64,000 bases of DNA from Gigaspora margarita (GCA_009809945.1 WTPW01000355.1:117472-181471), one strand, 5' to 3'. Counted from the stretch's first letter, positions 34,574 to 46,469 are shown. Notes: a model not told the origin generated them from the letters alone. Numbers and translations: made by a program.

Positions 34574-34639
34574 CTAAATAAAAACAATTAAAATTTTTAA
34601 ATCTAAATAATAAACAATTAAATCATTTATAAAACATAC
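34574..34639 (-). other. Relic intron in the transposase-like pseudogene
   Basis: GTATGT donor and TTTATTTAG acceptor, 66 bp. Splicing joins ...NH-stop-DC to ICLYIGKENHD in phase. Confidence 0.6.
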
Positions 34640-35439
34640 CAATCCTAATGATTGGGTTTCAAAACCCCATTATCCTCGTTTAAAAGACAAAAAGTTACCA
34701 TTACATAGTTTTTTTTACAATCTATGTTATGACCATCGCCTCCAAGTTTCAACCTAAGTATATCTTCTGGAATAAGAATAAGCGGAGAAGATTTTTTTCA
34801 TATAGGAAGAAGAACATTTAAAATAGATTTTATTGATCTATAAATGCCATTTCCTATTTCTGAATGTTCAACCACTATATCTTCACTATGTTCTAAAATG
34901 TTGTCCTTGGGTTTATAAAGATCTATGATTTTATCGATACTAAAAGTTCCAATACTAATTTTCTTATTTATTAGGGTTGTTATTTCAATTCTCTGGGCAG
35001 CAACTTCATATTCTCAGATAAGTTGCGATTCAATAGCAGCCAATCGATGATAACTATCTCGAGAAAACAAAGATTTATTGCATGCTCGAACAATGGCATC
35101 TAATTTTACAAGCTCCACTTCTTGATTAAATGGCTGATAATTTAAATTAATGATATCATTATTAACGTTTAATCAAATGCTATGCACATGAACAATAGGC
35201 TGATCATTTTCAGAAACTAATCAATGATGTGTAATTAGTTCTAAAAGTTTTTTTTTAGAATCTTTTCCAAAGGCAGCTAATCATTTATTTTGTCCTGATA
35301 TTGACTGCACATTGGAAAAAGGTTTTTTTCTGATACTCTTCTTATTAAATTTTACAGGCATTGAAGTTAATTTAGAAGTGCTTATGTTATTTTGATCAGC
35401 ATTTAACAGATTATTTGAATTTTCATTGCTAGTAGACTT

Positions 35440-36175
35440 CAAATCAATTCAAATGCCTTTTTCTTATCTCTAGGAACACCTATACTATCTTTATAACAAT
35501 TTCTAACTCTTAGTTGTTCATCAGAATTTCCACTTTCAGCAGATTTCAAGTACTATTCAAATGCCTTTTTCTCATCTCTAGGAACACCTTTGCCATCTTT
35601 ATAACAATTTCCAACACTTAGATGTCCATCAGAATTTTCACCTTCGGCAGATTTTAAGTACTATTCAAATGCTTTTTCGTTATTTTTAGAAATGCCTATT
35701 CCATTTCAGTAGCAATGTTTAACATTTAATTGTTCATCAGAATTTTCATTTTTAGCAGATTTCAAGTACTATTCAAGTGCCTTTTTCTCATCTTTAGGAA
35801 TATCCATTCTATTTAGATAACAACTTCCAACACTCAATTGTCTATAGGAGTTTCCACTGCTAGCAGATTTCAAGTACTATTCAAATGCCTTTTTCTCATC
35901 TTTAAAAATGCCTAACCCATTTTGGTAGAAATCTCTAACAATTAACCTTCTATTGGAATTTTTGCTTTCTGCAGATTTCAAGTACTATTCAAATGCTTTT
36001 TTTTCATTCTTAGGAACGCCTATCCCATTTTGGTAGCAATTTCCAACACTTAACTGTCCATTGGAATTTCTTCCTTTAGCAGATTTCAAGTACTATTTGT
36101 ATGCCTTGTTTTCATCTTTAGAAACGCCTATGCCATTTTTATAACAATTTCCAGTATTGAATTGTTTGTTTGAAT
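35440..36175 (-). repeat. Seven Sel1-like repeats with a TAG in six at the same place
   Basis: Units follow the pattern NSDGxLSVGNCYKDGxGVPRDEKKAFE-stop-YLKSA. The stop is TAG where Sel1 repeats of this fungal type usually have Trp (EWYLKSA, from memory of the family). The six TAGs lie at 36095, 35987, 35879, 35771, 35663 and 35555, exactly 108 nt apart, and the frame is otherwise unbroken. Confidence 0.85.
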
Positions 36176-37577
36176 CATCATAATTATGCTTTTCTTTAAC
36201 ATTATAAACTGAGGTTAATCCAAATTTCTGTCTTTTATTTGGACCTAAGCTTCTATCAAACGCTACTAACTCATTGTAATAAAGTTGACAAAGTTGGTCG
36301 TTTAAACTAAGTTCTTTTCTTAAATTTGAAATAGTAGGGCTTCGCATAGCCTTTGACAAAAGGTCTGGCATTAATTTGCGAAACTTTCTTTTGAGATCAT
36401 TTGTACCACATATTATACATGGACCTGCATTTTTATGCAGATTAACTATTAACAATATTACTAGTAAAGTTCTGAAGTAAACAGGATCAGAAGGGGATCA
36501 GAGAAGCTAAAACCTTGTTGAACTTAAGCATGAAGTATCAAATTATGTTTTATTTAAAAAAAAAAGTTGTGATACTTTTATGAAACCCCAATATACTAGA
36601 ATATACTAAGTAATTAACCAATCAGCATGAATTTCACAATAATCACATGAATTTGGATTTAGAGTCAAATCCGCCCATATGGATAACCTCATATATATAT
36701 TATTTTAGTATATTTTATTTTATTTTATTTTTCATAAATTTGAAACAAAGATACTCAATTTTAAATTTTTGATAAAATTTTTAAACTAAATTTTATTTTT
36801 CAAATTTTAAAAATTGATATAGTTTTTGGTTTTGAATAAGTTTACTTAGTGCAAAAAATTATAATCAATTAGTAAAATTTTAAGTAATTTAATATTTTTA
36901 ATAATTTGATTAATAAAATTATCAAAATGCTATAATTATTTAAATTTTACCATTTGATTTTTACTTTTTATTCTTAGTAAACTTGTTTTAGCATCCAAAA
37001 ATACAAACTAGTTGCAGATTTCAAACCAAATCTGAATTAAACTTATAATTAATTAAGTTTAAGTTTGGTTTAAGTTTGAAATTTAATAAAATTAAAGTTT
37101 GAGTCTGGGTCTAACCTGGACCAGATAAGACCAAATCTGAACTTGGACCTAGAAGTACTATTTCTGACCAATAATAATCAGTTATAGCTATAGCTGGTCA
37201 CAAATAGCTATAATTATAACTATATTTACATTATTTTTAGAAATAACTTTAAAATTTTTGTATAATTATAATAAAATAGTATATCTGATATTGTATGATT
37301 ATTTTATAATCAATATTTAAGAAAGAATCTATTTGTTACTAGTAGTAAGTTACTGGGCTGCCATTGACCAATTATATTATAGAATCAAGTATAATGTTTG
37401 TAAAGTACAGAATAGCAAAAAACATCTAATTTTTATATAGAAAATATAAAAATTATTATAACTTAACAACAAATAATTCTAACAAAAATCTGTCTTACAA
37501 ATTTGTTATTATTTATCTAAACTACAATTCTGTTAAAACAGATATTTTATTTATTATAACTTTAAAAGGTTATAAGA

Positions 37578-38105
37578 GTTTAAGGGTAGAGGATACATAG
37601 ATCAATTTTTATATGATATGCATGGCAAATCAAGACCTTATATAGAGAATAAAAATATGCCACTGATAAAAATTTTTGAGAACACAATTAATTTTTTTCA
37701 AAATTTTATATTTTTATAGATTAAATATGCTTTTTCTAAAGATATAAATTTTAATAAACAAATTATTTTAAAAAAGTATACTTGTATATATAATAAAGTT
37801 TGCTGCAGTAGCCTCAAATTTGCTGGGTTACACAAAATCGTTAATTTTGATTGGCTAGATCATATGATCATCATATGATTTTTGTAAACAAAAAATCAAT
37901 ATCCTATTTCTAACTACATATTTCTCAGCGAATATCTAGCCAATATTAATGATTTTACTACCATTAGAATCACAAATACCTATTCTACAACTTCAAAATA
38001 AATTTTAAAATAACTTACTTAATAAAATTTTCTTTAATTTTAAAAAAAAATTTTTTGCTATCAAGAACATATGAAAAATGATCTACATATTCTCTACCCT
38101 TAAAG
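37578..38105. mobile_element. Foldback element, TAAGGGTAGAGGATA termini
   Basis: Left end TTTAAGGGTAGAGGATACAT and right end ATATTCTCTACCCTTAAA are inverted repeats. Internal parts such as GTTGTAGAATAGG also occur in the half copy at 24705-24870. The loop region contains GATCATATGATCATCATATG. No ORF. Confidence 0.7.
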
Positions 38106-38241
38106 TTTATATGTATTTGAAAATTTGGTGTTTACTATATAAAAAAAAATAATTTATAAGTTTTTTTTTAACTAATTAAAATTTTTATATAAAATTAGTC
38201 AATCAAAATTATTTAAATAATTATAAATTCAGCACTTTATA

Positions 38242-39224
38242 GGATGGGACTCTGTAGTCTAGTGGTCTAGGCACCCATTCCAATACTAAAGATTACTATT
38301 CAAGTCTTAGTAAAGGTAGATTTACAAATAATTGTCTCATACTCAGTAAAGCCCACATGAATACTAGATTAGTAAACAGTTTTTGGAATAGTGGTCTTTG
38401 TAGAGAAGGTGGTATCACAATGGTGGGAGAAGTAGTAAATACAAGTAAGCACAAAAAACTGGTTATTATCTAGGAACACCTCTAGCAAATATAAAAGAAC
38501 TAAAATAGAAATGCAAAGGCAAAGTAGTGGAATCATTACACTTGAAGATATGTAAAAATATGGAAGCAGAAGGCACTAGGTTGGTAGTAGTAATACAAAC
38601 AAGGTAATTGTATAAGCAAGGGCATACTAACTTTAAAAACACCAATCACTTCAGATGAAAACTAGAAGTAGTCAGTTGACTACAAAACCTGTTGGGAGTA
38701 ACTACAGTTACACAACATAGCCCATACCTAACCAACACATGGGAGTCTCCTTATATAGTAATTGGCTACAAGCTGAAGCTAAAAAGACATTAAGAAGAAG
38801 CTAACCAAAATGCTAGTAACAAAGAAGGTGAGATGCCTACTAAGGTAGTGCTGGTAAGGACACAGACATACGATAGTAGGAATGTGAACTGTCATGGGAA
38901 CATGGCACAACCTTATCATCAAACAGGAAGTAAATCAAACAATGAAGCAGATAATCTCTAAATGCCTGTCTGGGAGTTAATAGAACCAGCATGAAAGATG
39001 TGAAGAATGCTAATTTAGGGAACAGAGTAAGTCAATAGTATAAACCCTAAGTAAAATGCAAGCAGGGGCATAGATTTGGGTAGAGATAAACTTGAGGATA
39101 AATTAGTTCTAAGTTCAATATAGACATTTGAAATATATTGTAATTATATATATAATGTATGTAATAATAATATAATAATAATAAAAATTGCGAACAAAGA
39201 GTTCCCTCTTAAAAAAAAAAAAAA
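38242..39224 (+). mobile_element. SINE-like retroelement with tRNA-type head, about 980 bp
   Basis: The first 75 bases carry an A-box-like TAGTCTAGTGG and a B-box-like ATTCAAGTCT at tRNA spacing. The end is a 14-A tail (39211-39224). Target duplications AATTCAGCACTTTATA (38226-38241) and AATTTAGCACTTTATA (39223-39238) differ at one base. The body is far less AT-rich than its surroundings and has no long ORF. It is unusually long for a SINE, so a compound element is possible. Confidence 0.75.
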
Positions 39225-39529
39225 TTTAGCACTTTATATAAAAAAATTGGATGTTTTTTGCTGTTCTATACTGTATAACTCTAAAATAAAAAAAATATGA
39301 AATTTTTAAAAAATTTGCAATAGTACAAAATTTTACCTATAAAATCACCTTTTGTGTTCTAATTAAAAAATTTCTTATAAAATTTTACTTTACAATATAT
39401 TATGTACTAACTTAAATTCATTAAACAATTATAAATTAAATATATTATAGTAATAATTATTTATAAGTTTATATTAATTGTATATTTTAATAATACTTAT
39501 TTATTAAATTATTTGTACTAAATAATGTT

Positions 39530-39822
39530 TACTGTATAATTCTGAAAATAAGATATCTCCAAAATAAGTTACCTTCTCTTTTTTTTTAAAAAATTCTTAA
39601 AGAAATCACTAGCAGTTGCTATATATAAAAAGTCTAAGTAAATCTCAAAAGTGTGATTAAGTAAAGTTGTTTAGAATCAAAATAAACTTACAATAAAAAT
39701 TTGGTATTATTTGGACAACTTTTTATTAGTCACTTTACAATTTTTAAAAAATTTAACAATCTGAAAATAAGTTAACTTTACATTTTTTTGTCCAAAAGGG
39801 TAGCTTATTTTCAGAAATATAA
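39530..39822. mobile_element. MITE, TACTGTATAATTCTGAAAATAAG type
   Basis: Left TACTGTATAATTCTGAAAAT and right ATTTTCAGAAATATA are inverted repeats, with inner GTTACC/GGTAGC. The layout resembles the MITE at 5849-6043 (TACTGTAT, then AAAATAAG). Confidence 0.7.
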
Positions 39823-39829
39823 GGTAATT

Positions 39830-40680
39830 CCAGAGTAACGCGACGGGTCATATGCTAGTAATATAAAAGACATATTAAAGTAACCATTAAATAGTTAAAC
39901 TTAGCCACGACGGGTAAAATTTTATACCGAGTATATCCGTCGTAACCAGACGGGTTCACCGACGGTTAACCGGGTATCACTAATTTTATTGAATACCCTT
40001 AGAGTTTAAATAATTCGCTTCAATATCCCCGCTTAGTAATAAACCTAATGCTAATTAATATTAAACCTATGACCTATATTAAGAGCTCATGAAATAATCT
40101 AGATTTTTAATAACCCCTAATTATTCGAAAAATCTTTTCGTGACTCGATTAAATAGGGTTTAGTCTAGTGTAGTATTTTTAAATATATAATAATTGTACA
40201 GTATAATTGTGTGGCATTTACCTTAGACTAAGTCACACCTTTTGCATATATTATAATGAAATCACAGCTATAAAATCATATTAGGCAATATTTTCAATTA
40301 AAATTACGTTTTCACGTCAAATACATCGTTAAGCTTTCTCACATGATGCATAATTTTATTTATGCAATGACGCCAACATTCTGTTACGTTATCACTTGGA
40401 GTTCATGACGTACAGTACATACGTATTCACGCGTAAATAATTTTTTATTATGGAATTTTTAAGGTCTACAAACAAGTTATTCTAAGCTGATTTAGTCAAA
40501 CATACTATTATTGTATCAATATATTCGAGATTAACCGATTATACAATGGATTTTTAAATGAAGTAGTAAAACAAATTTTTTAGCGAAACAATTTTTTAGA
40601 GGAAATTCAAAGTATATACCTTAGTAAATAAGCATAACTAAAATTTAACATTATTTTAATTAAAAAACTTTTTTGTTTTT
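39830..40680. other. Intergenic, no gene seen
   Basis: A GACGGGT word recurs at 39842, 39907 and 39949 (with GACGGTTAACCGGGT at about 39962). Otherwise AT-rich. Confidence 0.45.
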
Positions 40681-40696
40681 AATTACACTATTATTA

Positions 40697-40699
<3 letters not shown>

Positions 40700-40741
<42 letters not shown>
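40700..40741. repeat. 42-base poly-T tract
   Basis: An uninterrupted T run lies about 125 bp beyond the methyltransferase stop. On the gene's strand this is poly-A, so it could be a retroposed tail or plain slippage. It is also an assembly weak point. Confidence 0.95.
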
Positions 40742-40743
<2 letters not shown>

Positions 40744-40866
40744 ATAAGAATAACATAATATACAAAAACTACAAGTAATTGTGTATTCCTATAATTTCCT
40801 ATAATTAAGTATAAGAAGTGATTAACCTCTAAAAGTCCCATATATAAAAAAAATCTATTGAAATAA

Positions 40867-42334
40867 TCAAATCTTTTGGGCAAAAAATCTATAATGTCTA
40901 TAATTTGCCTTTTCTTCATTACATTCTCTAGCAATTTCTTGAATTAATTCACCATATTCTTCATTCCAACGATTTTCATGATCACATATATTTTTACCAT
41001 CCTTATCAAAAATTTCATTTCCAACATGACATTCTTTAATACCACAACTACAACCTTTAATAATTCTTTCATCTTCAAGTACACGACATATTGCACCTCT
41101 AACAGCTAAAAATAAAGAACAAAAATCCTGACTTGCAATTTCACCAATTTTACCAGCCCATTTACCGATTGGTATTAATTTTTCTTTAAATGAAAAACTT
41201 TTTAATAAAGGTGAGGTTGAAAGAAATGTATAAATTTGGGAACAAATTTTTGGATTCATAGAATTTGAACGAAGTATCGATCTAACTTTATTTTTTTTTT
41301 TAAATTAAAAATTAAAAAGTTAATAAAATTATTAAAGTTATTAAAGTTATTAAAATGATACAATAGTATAATAATTATTATTAAAGAATATAATTAATAA
41401 TTTTAATACTTACAAGCACCTAATAAAACTTGAGCACAAGCACCTTCACCTTCAAATTCCAAATTACCCTCCATTAACTCTATCCACCCTCCAGGTTTCA
41501 CCACTCTAATCAATTCACCAATTACTGTATTCCATTCGTCCTCAGTAAATGCTATTATTAAGTTTCGCATGTATACGAAATCGAAATGATTGTCGGGAAA
41601 CGGTAGACCTTTTAAAACATTTGCTGCGTAGAAAGTTAAGTTTGGAGGTTTAATACCAGTCGGAAATATTGGAGAAATGTCTATGCCAATGAATGTGGAT
41701 CCTTGATATGTTGTTGACTTTGATAATTCGATTAAAAAAATAGAATTAATATATTATATATATAGATATATATATATATAAATAATGTGTAGGATAAAAT
41801 CATAATGTTATAAAAATTTACCATGTCGAGGAGCCATGTACCAGGACCGCAACTTTTGTTAATTAAAGAAAAATAAAATTTTTGACATTTATATATGTAT
41901 ATAAAGTGTCACGCGACCATATAACCTGTCATTAGGATGACAGTAAATAAATAAATATATACCCAACGTCAAGAACTTTACAATTGCCACGTTCGAGGAA
42001 TTCAGTTACGGGAGCCGAATAATTACCATTCCATATGTTACGGTAAAGAAAATGTTGCATTTGAAGTCTGTCAACTAATATATATAAATGAGTTAAAATT
42101 ACTTTTTAAGTTCGAATATATTGAAAAGATCTGCATTATCACATGATCAATCAATTATCACATAACAGATAAAGATAAGGTTATGCAAAACAAACCTTCT
42201 TCGTCATCATTTGGCATTATGTATTTTGTATCGTTATGAAATCTTCTACCATCAGAGTATCGAAAAGAATTTTTGGAAGGCTTTCGAGATTTTAACATAT
42301 TCGTTTGCCTAGATTTTGAGGATTTATTACCCAT
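40867..42334 (-). CDS. Class I SAM-dependent methyltransferase, five exons
   Basis: Splicing exons 42334-42196, 42074-41963, 41852-41822, 41717-41414 and 41285-40867 gives 334 residues in one frame. The N-terminus is MGNKSSKSRQ and basic. Motif I is VLDVGCGPGTW, followed by the acidic end of strand 2 (IGIDISPIFP), motif II-like DNHFDFVYMR and the motif III region (ELIRVVKPGGWIELME). The C-terminal half ends RHYRFFAQKI. Donors are GTTTGT, GTATAT, GTAAAT and GTAAGT, all with AG acceptors and consistent phases. Methyl acceptor unknown; this is one of a large family in such fungi. The C-terminal part has an extra Cys/His-rich stretch (GCSCGIKECHVG...CDHENRW). Position of the last acceptor is the least certain junction. 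Confidence 0.85.
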
Positions 42335-42339
42335 TTATA

Positions 42340-45040
42340 CAATTTCTTTTTTAAAACAAAATAGGGAAAAAAAAAAAAATAAAGGAATGCGATTATATTT
42401 TAAGAAAAGGATCTATTATGAGAGAAAAAAATATATCATGACAAAGATAAAGATAAAAAGGAAGTATTTAAATGTGTTTAATGATTATTACAACAAATGC
42501 TTATCTCAGCCTAATAACGTAATAAATGTAAATACGCAAGGACTTTAAATGAAGGGACTTTATAGTTATTTATGTTTGTTGGTTTTTTTTTATTTTCAAT
42601 AAAATCGATCAAATATTCATCGATTCATTGACTAATTACGTAGTTAGTGTGTGAAATAAATTCATTAAACATCGTGGAAAGACATCATATTAAATACCAC
42701 GTTGGGAAGTCAATGAAAGCTCAAAGTCAATAGAAAACTTCCAATATTCGAATTGTATAGGTTCTTCATTAAAGTAATATTTTTAATAATAAAATCATGG
42801 ATTTTTATGGAATATGTGACTTTTTATGTAGACAATAAAGGATCGATGTTTAATCATTCCGTAATACTGTAATACGGCTTGAATTATTGTCCGATTTTTT
42901 AAGAAAACTATGGTTACCAAAAGAAACATGATTGGCTAAGTCAATTGAGGTTACATAATATTTAATGGGTTGTTACCACATGCAGAAATTCATTTTTGAA
43001 CCGTTAATTTCTGCAAAATTTGCACCAATAAAGTTATGTTTATCATTACTATTAATAGTTAGAAATTAATAAAAATACTGTTTAATACGTAATCCAGTCA
43101 ATTATTGATTAATTTTTTTATTAATAATGACTAAATTTAATTTGATTATATAACTTTTTACTAAATATATATATTTTCGAATTTATCATACGTAAAAACA
43201 TTTTATTACCTTTTTTATTTTTTTATTTTTTTCTTGCTTTTTCTTTTAATCGAACTCATCGTAAAACAGATTAAAACAGAAAATCTTAACCTAATTTTTA
43301 TTACGTATTTAAATTGATATTTTTTAACTTTAATAAACAATCTTACTATATATACACTAATATTACTTGTCGATATGTTAACATTGTTATAAATTTTTAA
43401 ATTTAAATTAGTAATAATAATAATATTTTAATTTAGAATAAAGAAGATAGCATGGAATGATGTGATCTTTAACCTCTCTCTTTTCTATTATAAGAAATTC
43501 ATTTTTTTTCTGTATTCTTTTAAATCTATGGTCTATCTATCTGAGTTTGAATTTTGAAAATATATATAATTTTGTTAATAAAATTATTTAAGATGTCATA
43601 TAAGTGAGTGAGCAAGATCACTTAATAATATAATTATTCTTAATACGTAACTATTTTTTTTGATATTAAAGCAATTAAGGTTAATTAAGATATCAATGTC
43701 CAGTATATGTAAATATAAATACATTAACTGTTAATATAAAATCAATTATTGGAGAATTAACTAAGATTATGACAAAAATCGGTCAAAATAGGCTATCAAT
43801 AAACTAACTGAATTTGCCTATAATATTAACTAATTAACCAAAGTTCTATATGAATATTAACAATCAACAATCAACTAAATATTATTGTTCATTAACGTAC
43901 ATACCTACCATTCATTAATTAATGAATCAACATCATTAGCAGTTAAATCATTTAAAAACAAACAATTGGGTCTGGAACTGTCTTACTGCAAGGAATGCAT
44001 TACATTGAGGTTCATATTACTATGTGATACATAGCTTTGATAATCAGGGTCACTCTAGACAATTCGATGCGGGTTATAGAAAAAGCTATGAAGTACGATA
44101 TGTAATGAGATAATATGTAATGAAATGAGTGCATGTGTGAAAACTCTAACGGACCATAATAAATTATTAAAAATATAAAAATTTATAATTTGCTTCAACT
44201 ATAGGAAATGAAAAGTCAAAATTAACCTTTCAATCAAAAGTGTTCAATATTCTGTATATAGTGTTAATAAAATTTATGTGCTCTTTAATTATTAAAAGTA
44301 ACATGACTCTATGCATTCATAAATTATCGATAGGCACATGATGAATTCTAAAAAATGACCTGCATATTTAATAATAATAGTTAATAAAATTTTTGAGTTT
44401 AGTAATTGGATGTAATTTTTACTTTAAAAAAAACTCTGATTTATTATCTTTTCCAGTATTATGATCTGCGAAAACAATATCAGATATAGCATATCACAAA
44501 AACGTCAATCTGTTAAAGTTGTTAAAGTCTAGATTCATTGATCATCTTTATGTTTACAGTTTTAAGAACAAACGTGTTAAGTCATATGAAGTGTCTGATG
44601 AACATATGTAACATCTTAAACATTATCTTTTTTTTGAAATAAATGTGTAACGCTTTATTAATTTAATTGGCTGAAATTGATGTCATTCTGCTTAAAATGA
44701 CTTACCATTTGAGTAAAAAACGTAATTAATATCAGATATGATATTGTAATTGAGTCGCATACATACATACGTAACATTCTGCATTATATATATTTATTCA
44801 TATATGATATTCAACTTGTCAAATGTACACGTACGTACGTGCGTGCGTGCTTGCGTACGTACGCACGTGCGTTAATTCACGCAATTCTTTCATTTAACAA
44901 TGACGTTTTTAAAAATCCTGCATATAGTATTATACCATACATGCGGAATATAGTATTTCCTCACTATATAATATACTCCCCTCCCCTGAAATTTTGTGAG
45001 TTGTACACAATATGTAAAAATTTAGCAATGAGAATTTCAA
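42340..45040. other. Long intergenic stretch, no gene seen
   Basis: AT-rich; includes the upstream region of the methyltransferase gene. A 91-codon Lys-rich frame at 42273-42548 overlaps the first exon in antisense and is not credible. Confidence 0.5.
44828..44872. repeat. Alternating purine-pyrimidine tract (ACGT/GTGC)
   Basis: A run made of ACGTACGT, GTGCGTGC and GCGTACGTACGCACGTGCG with one break (CTTG). Such alternation favours Z-DNA. GC-rich against its surroundings. Confidence 0.8.
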
Positions 45041-45041
45041 A

Positions 45042-45235
45042 TTAGCCAGCACGACCCCAAAGTGATGGTTACCTCGACCAGTTATGCAGCGCTGATCAAT
45101 ACGAAAGATTAATTTTTAATTTAAGCAGCTTAATTGATCATTTTAAAATGATGATGTAGAATTGCATTAATATTTATTATATTGGCACTACACAATCCGA
45201 TAAGATAGCTAGTACTTTGGGGGTCGTCCTGGCCA
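45042..45235. mobile_element. MITE with CCAGCACGACCCCAAAGT ends
   Basis: Left GCCAGCACGACCCCAAAGTG and right TACTTTGGGGGTCGTCCTGG are imperfect inverted repeats around about 190 bp of non-coding DNA. Confidence 0.75.
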
Positions 45236-45679
45236 TTTCAAAACCATAATACCCATGAAATTATTATTTGGTAAATCGATTATATGAAAAAAAAATATTC
45301 GGTCATCTCACAAATTTTGTTGGTTTTTCATTGGGCGAATTTTTCCAGTAAATAATGTCATCATTATGAGATTTATTAATCTTGGCATATTGTGTGTTAG
45401 GTTAAATCAACTTTATTGTCATTTGACTAGTATCAATAGATATTATTTTAATTACAGAATTAGGATCAACATATATGAATTTTGAGGTCATATTGTCTTG
45501 TTATGATTGAATTTTTTTTCAATAATCACTGCTTTAATCAATAAAAAAAATACATTTACGGCAATGCTTATTACCTTCCCAGTAATTCTTGTTATTTTTA
45601 TAACAAATTTAAAAATAATTCTCTTAATTTACACGATATTTTTGTTTTAAATGAAATAGGGATGGTAACAGTCCAGTTT

Positions 45680-45815
45680 GGTTTATTTTTAGTCCATTAT
45701 GATCTCTAGTGTTAAAGACTTTACTTGTCCAGACCAGTTCAGACTGGTCCGGTCTTAAGATTTAAAGCAGACCGGTCTTAAGACTAACTATGGTCCGTTA
45801 GTCTAAGACCAGACC
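45680..45815. repeat. GGTCTTAAGACC-type inverted-repeat cluster
   Basis: Repeated CCGGTCTTAAGA, CAGACTGGTC and GTCTAAGACCAGACC words in both orientations. Similar to 15400-15500. Confidence 0.6.
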
Positions 45816-45824
45816 ACATAACAT

Positions 45825-45968
45825 CCTCGATATAACGAACCTCGATGCAACGAACACTAATTGTATAACGAAAGTCATTTCTAATTTTTATATTAAATTA
45901 GCCAGATATAACGAAACAAAGCTTCCAGCTCCAGAATTTTTTATTTCGTTATATCGAGGTTATACTAT
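45825..45968. mobile_element. MITE with CTCGATATAACGAA ends
   Basis: Left CTCGATATAACGAACCTCGA and right TTTCGTTATATCGAGGTTAT are inverted repeats. The ACGAA motif recurs inside. Tc1/mariner-like by style. Confidence 0.8.
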
Positions 45969-46469
45969 ATTTAAACGAAAGTCTTAAATTCTTTTTGTCA
46001 TATAATAGGACAGGAGATTTATTTAAGGTAAATAATATATTATTTGAAGACAAAAGTTTTTAAATTCATTTAATTAAACACTTATTAACCTTTGACGAAG
46101 CAGTCCAACTTAGTAACTCAGAATGGGAGTTGTCTAACGGAGAGCTCTTCAAAATGTCCTCTCACAAAAATCCTCAATGGTTATGAACATGATTGTATTA
46201 TCAAAGGAAATGATTTGTTTTAAATTCTCTTAATCAGTATGACAAAAATAGAAGTTATTTGAGTCGAAAAACCTCGTCATGATTATAATGTTAGGCGAAA
46301 CCTATTTCAAAATGGTGAAAGTCGCAATCTATTTTAAAATGGTGAAAGACAAAGCTCTTGGGAAACATCGAAACTTTGACGAAATGTCAAAACTTTGCCT
46401 AAACGTCGAAACGTCGAAACACTGACGAAACCTTAATGAAAGATATACAACGCAGAAAGTGCTTGTTCG

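Larger units (their letters stand above)
33400..36460 (-). pseudogene. Decayed transposase-like gene with internal Sel1 repeat array
   Basis: Reading the minus strand from about 36455: a Cys-containing N-terminus (GPCIICGTNDLKRKFRKLMP), seven 36-residue Sel1-like repeats (36175-35440), a linker, then SGQNK-stop-LAAFGKDSKKK. Next comes VKLDAIVRACNKSLFSRDSY, a segment with LRLKLGGDGHNIDC and KENHDMLAKVAHIFEPQLLD, then YFCLYCNCNTTSHWNMD. The C-terminal part has DIEQLWHKFHQLYNVLRKPQ and VTPYMHVFAKHIPLFMQQLK. The back half recalls transposase-derived proteins expanded in these fungi; I infer a DNA-transposon origin without naming a superfamily. At least 14 in-frame stops are present, almost all at Trp or Gln positions, plus frameshifts near 35446, 33880 and 33560. 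One intron (34639-34574) is still recognisable. Not functional as it stands. Confidence 0.7.
37404..39285. mobile_element. Inverted-repeat element hosting two further insertions
   Basis: Left end GTACAGAATAGCAAAAAACA and right end TGTTTTTTGCTGTTCTATAC are inverted repeats of about 35 bp. Between them lie a foldback (37578-38105) and a SINE-like retroelement (38242-39224). Without the SINE-like insertion the element would be about 885 bp. Confidence 0.65.

Noticed and set aside
36480-36550. 28S rRNA fragment (TTGAACTTAAGCAT next to GGATCAGA)
   Set aside because: The match to the start of LSU rRNA is only about 13 bases plus a short loosely similar stretch; too little to claim.
38242-38320. 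tRNA gene
   Set aside because: Only box-like motifs; embedded in a retroposed element.
42273-42548. 91-codon Lys-rich plus ORF
   Set aside because: Overlaps the first exon of the methyltransferase in antisense and is driven by A-rich DNA.
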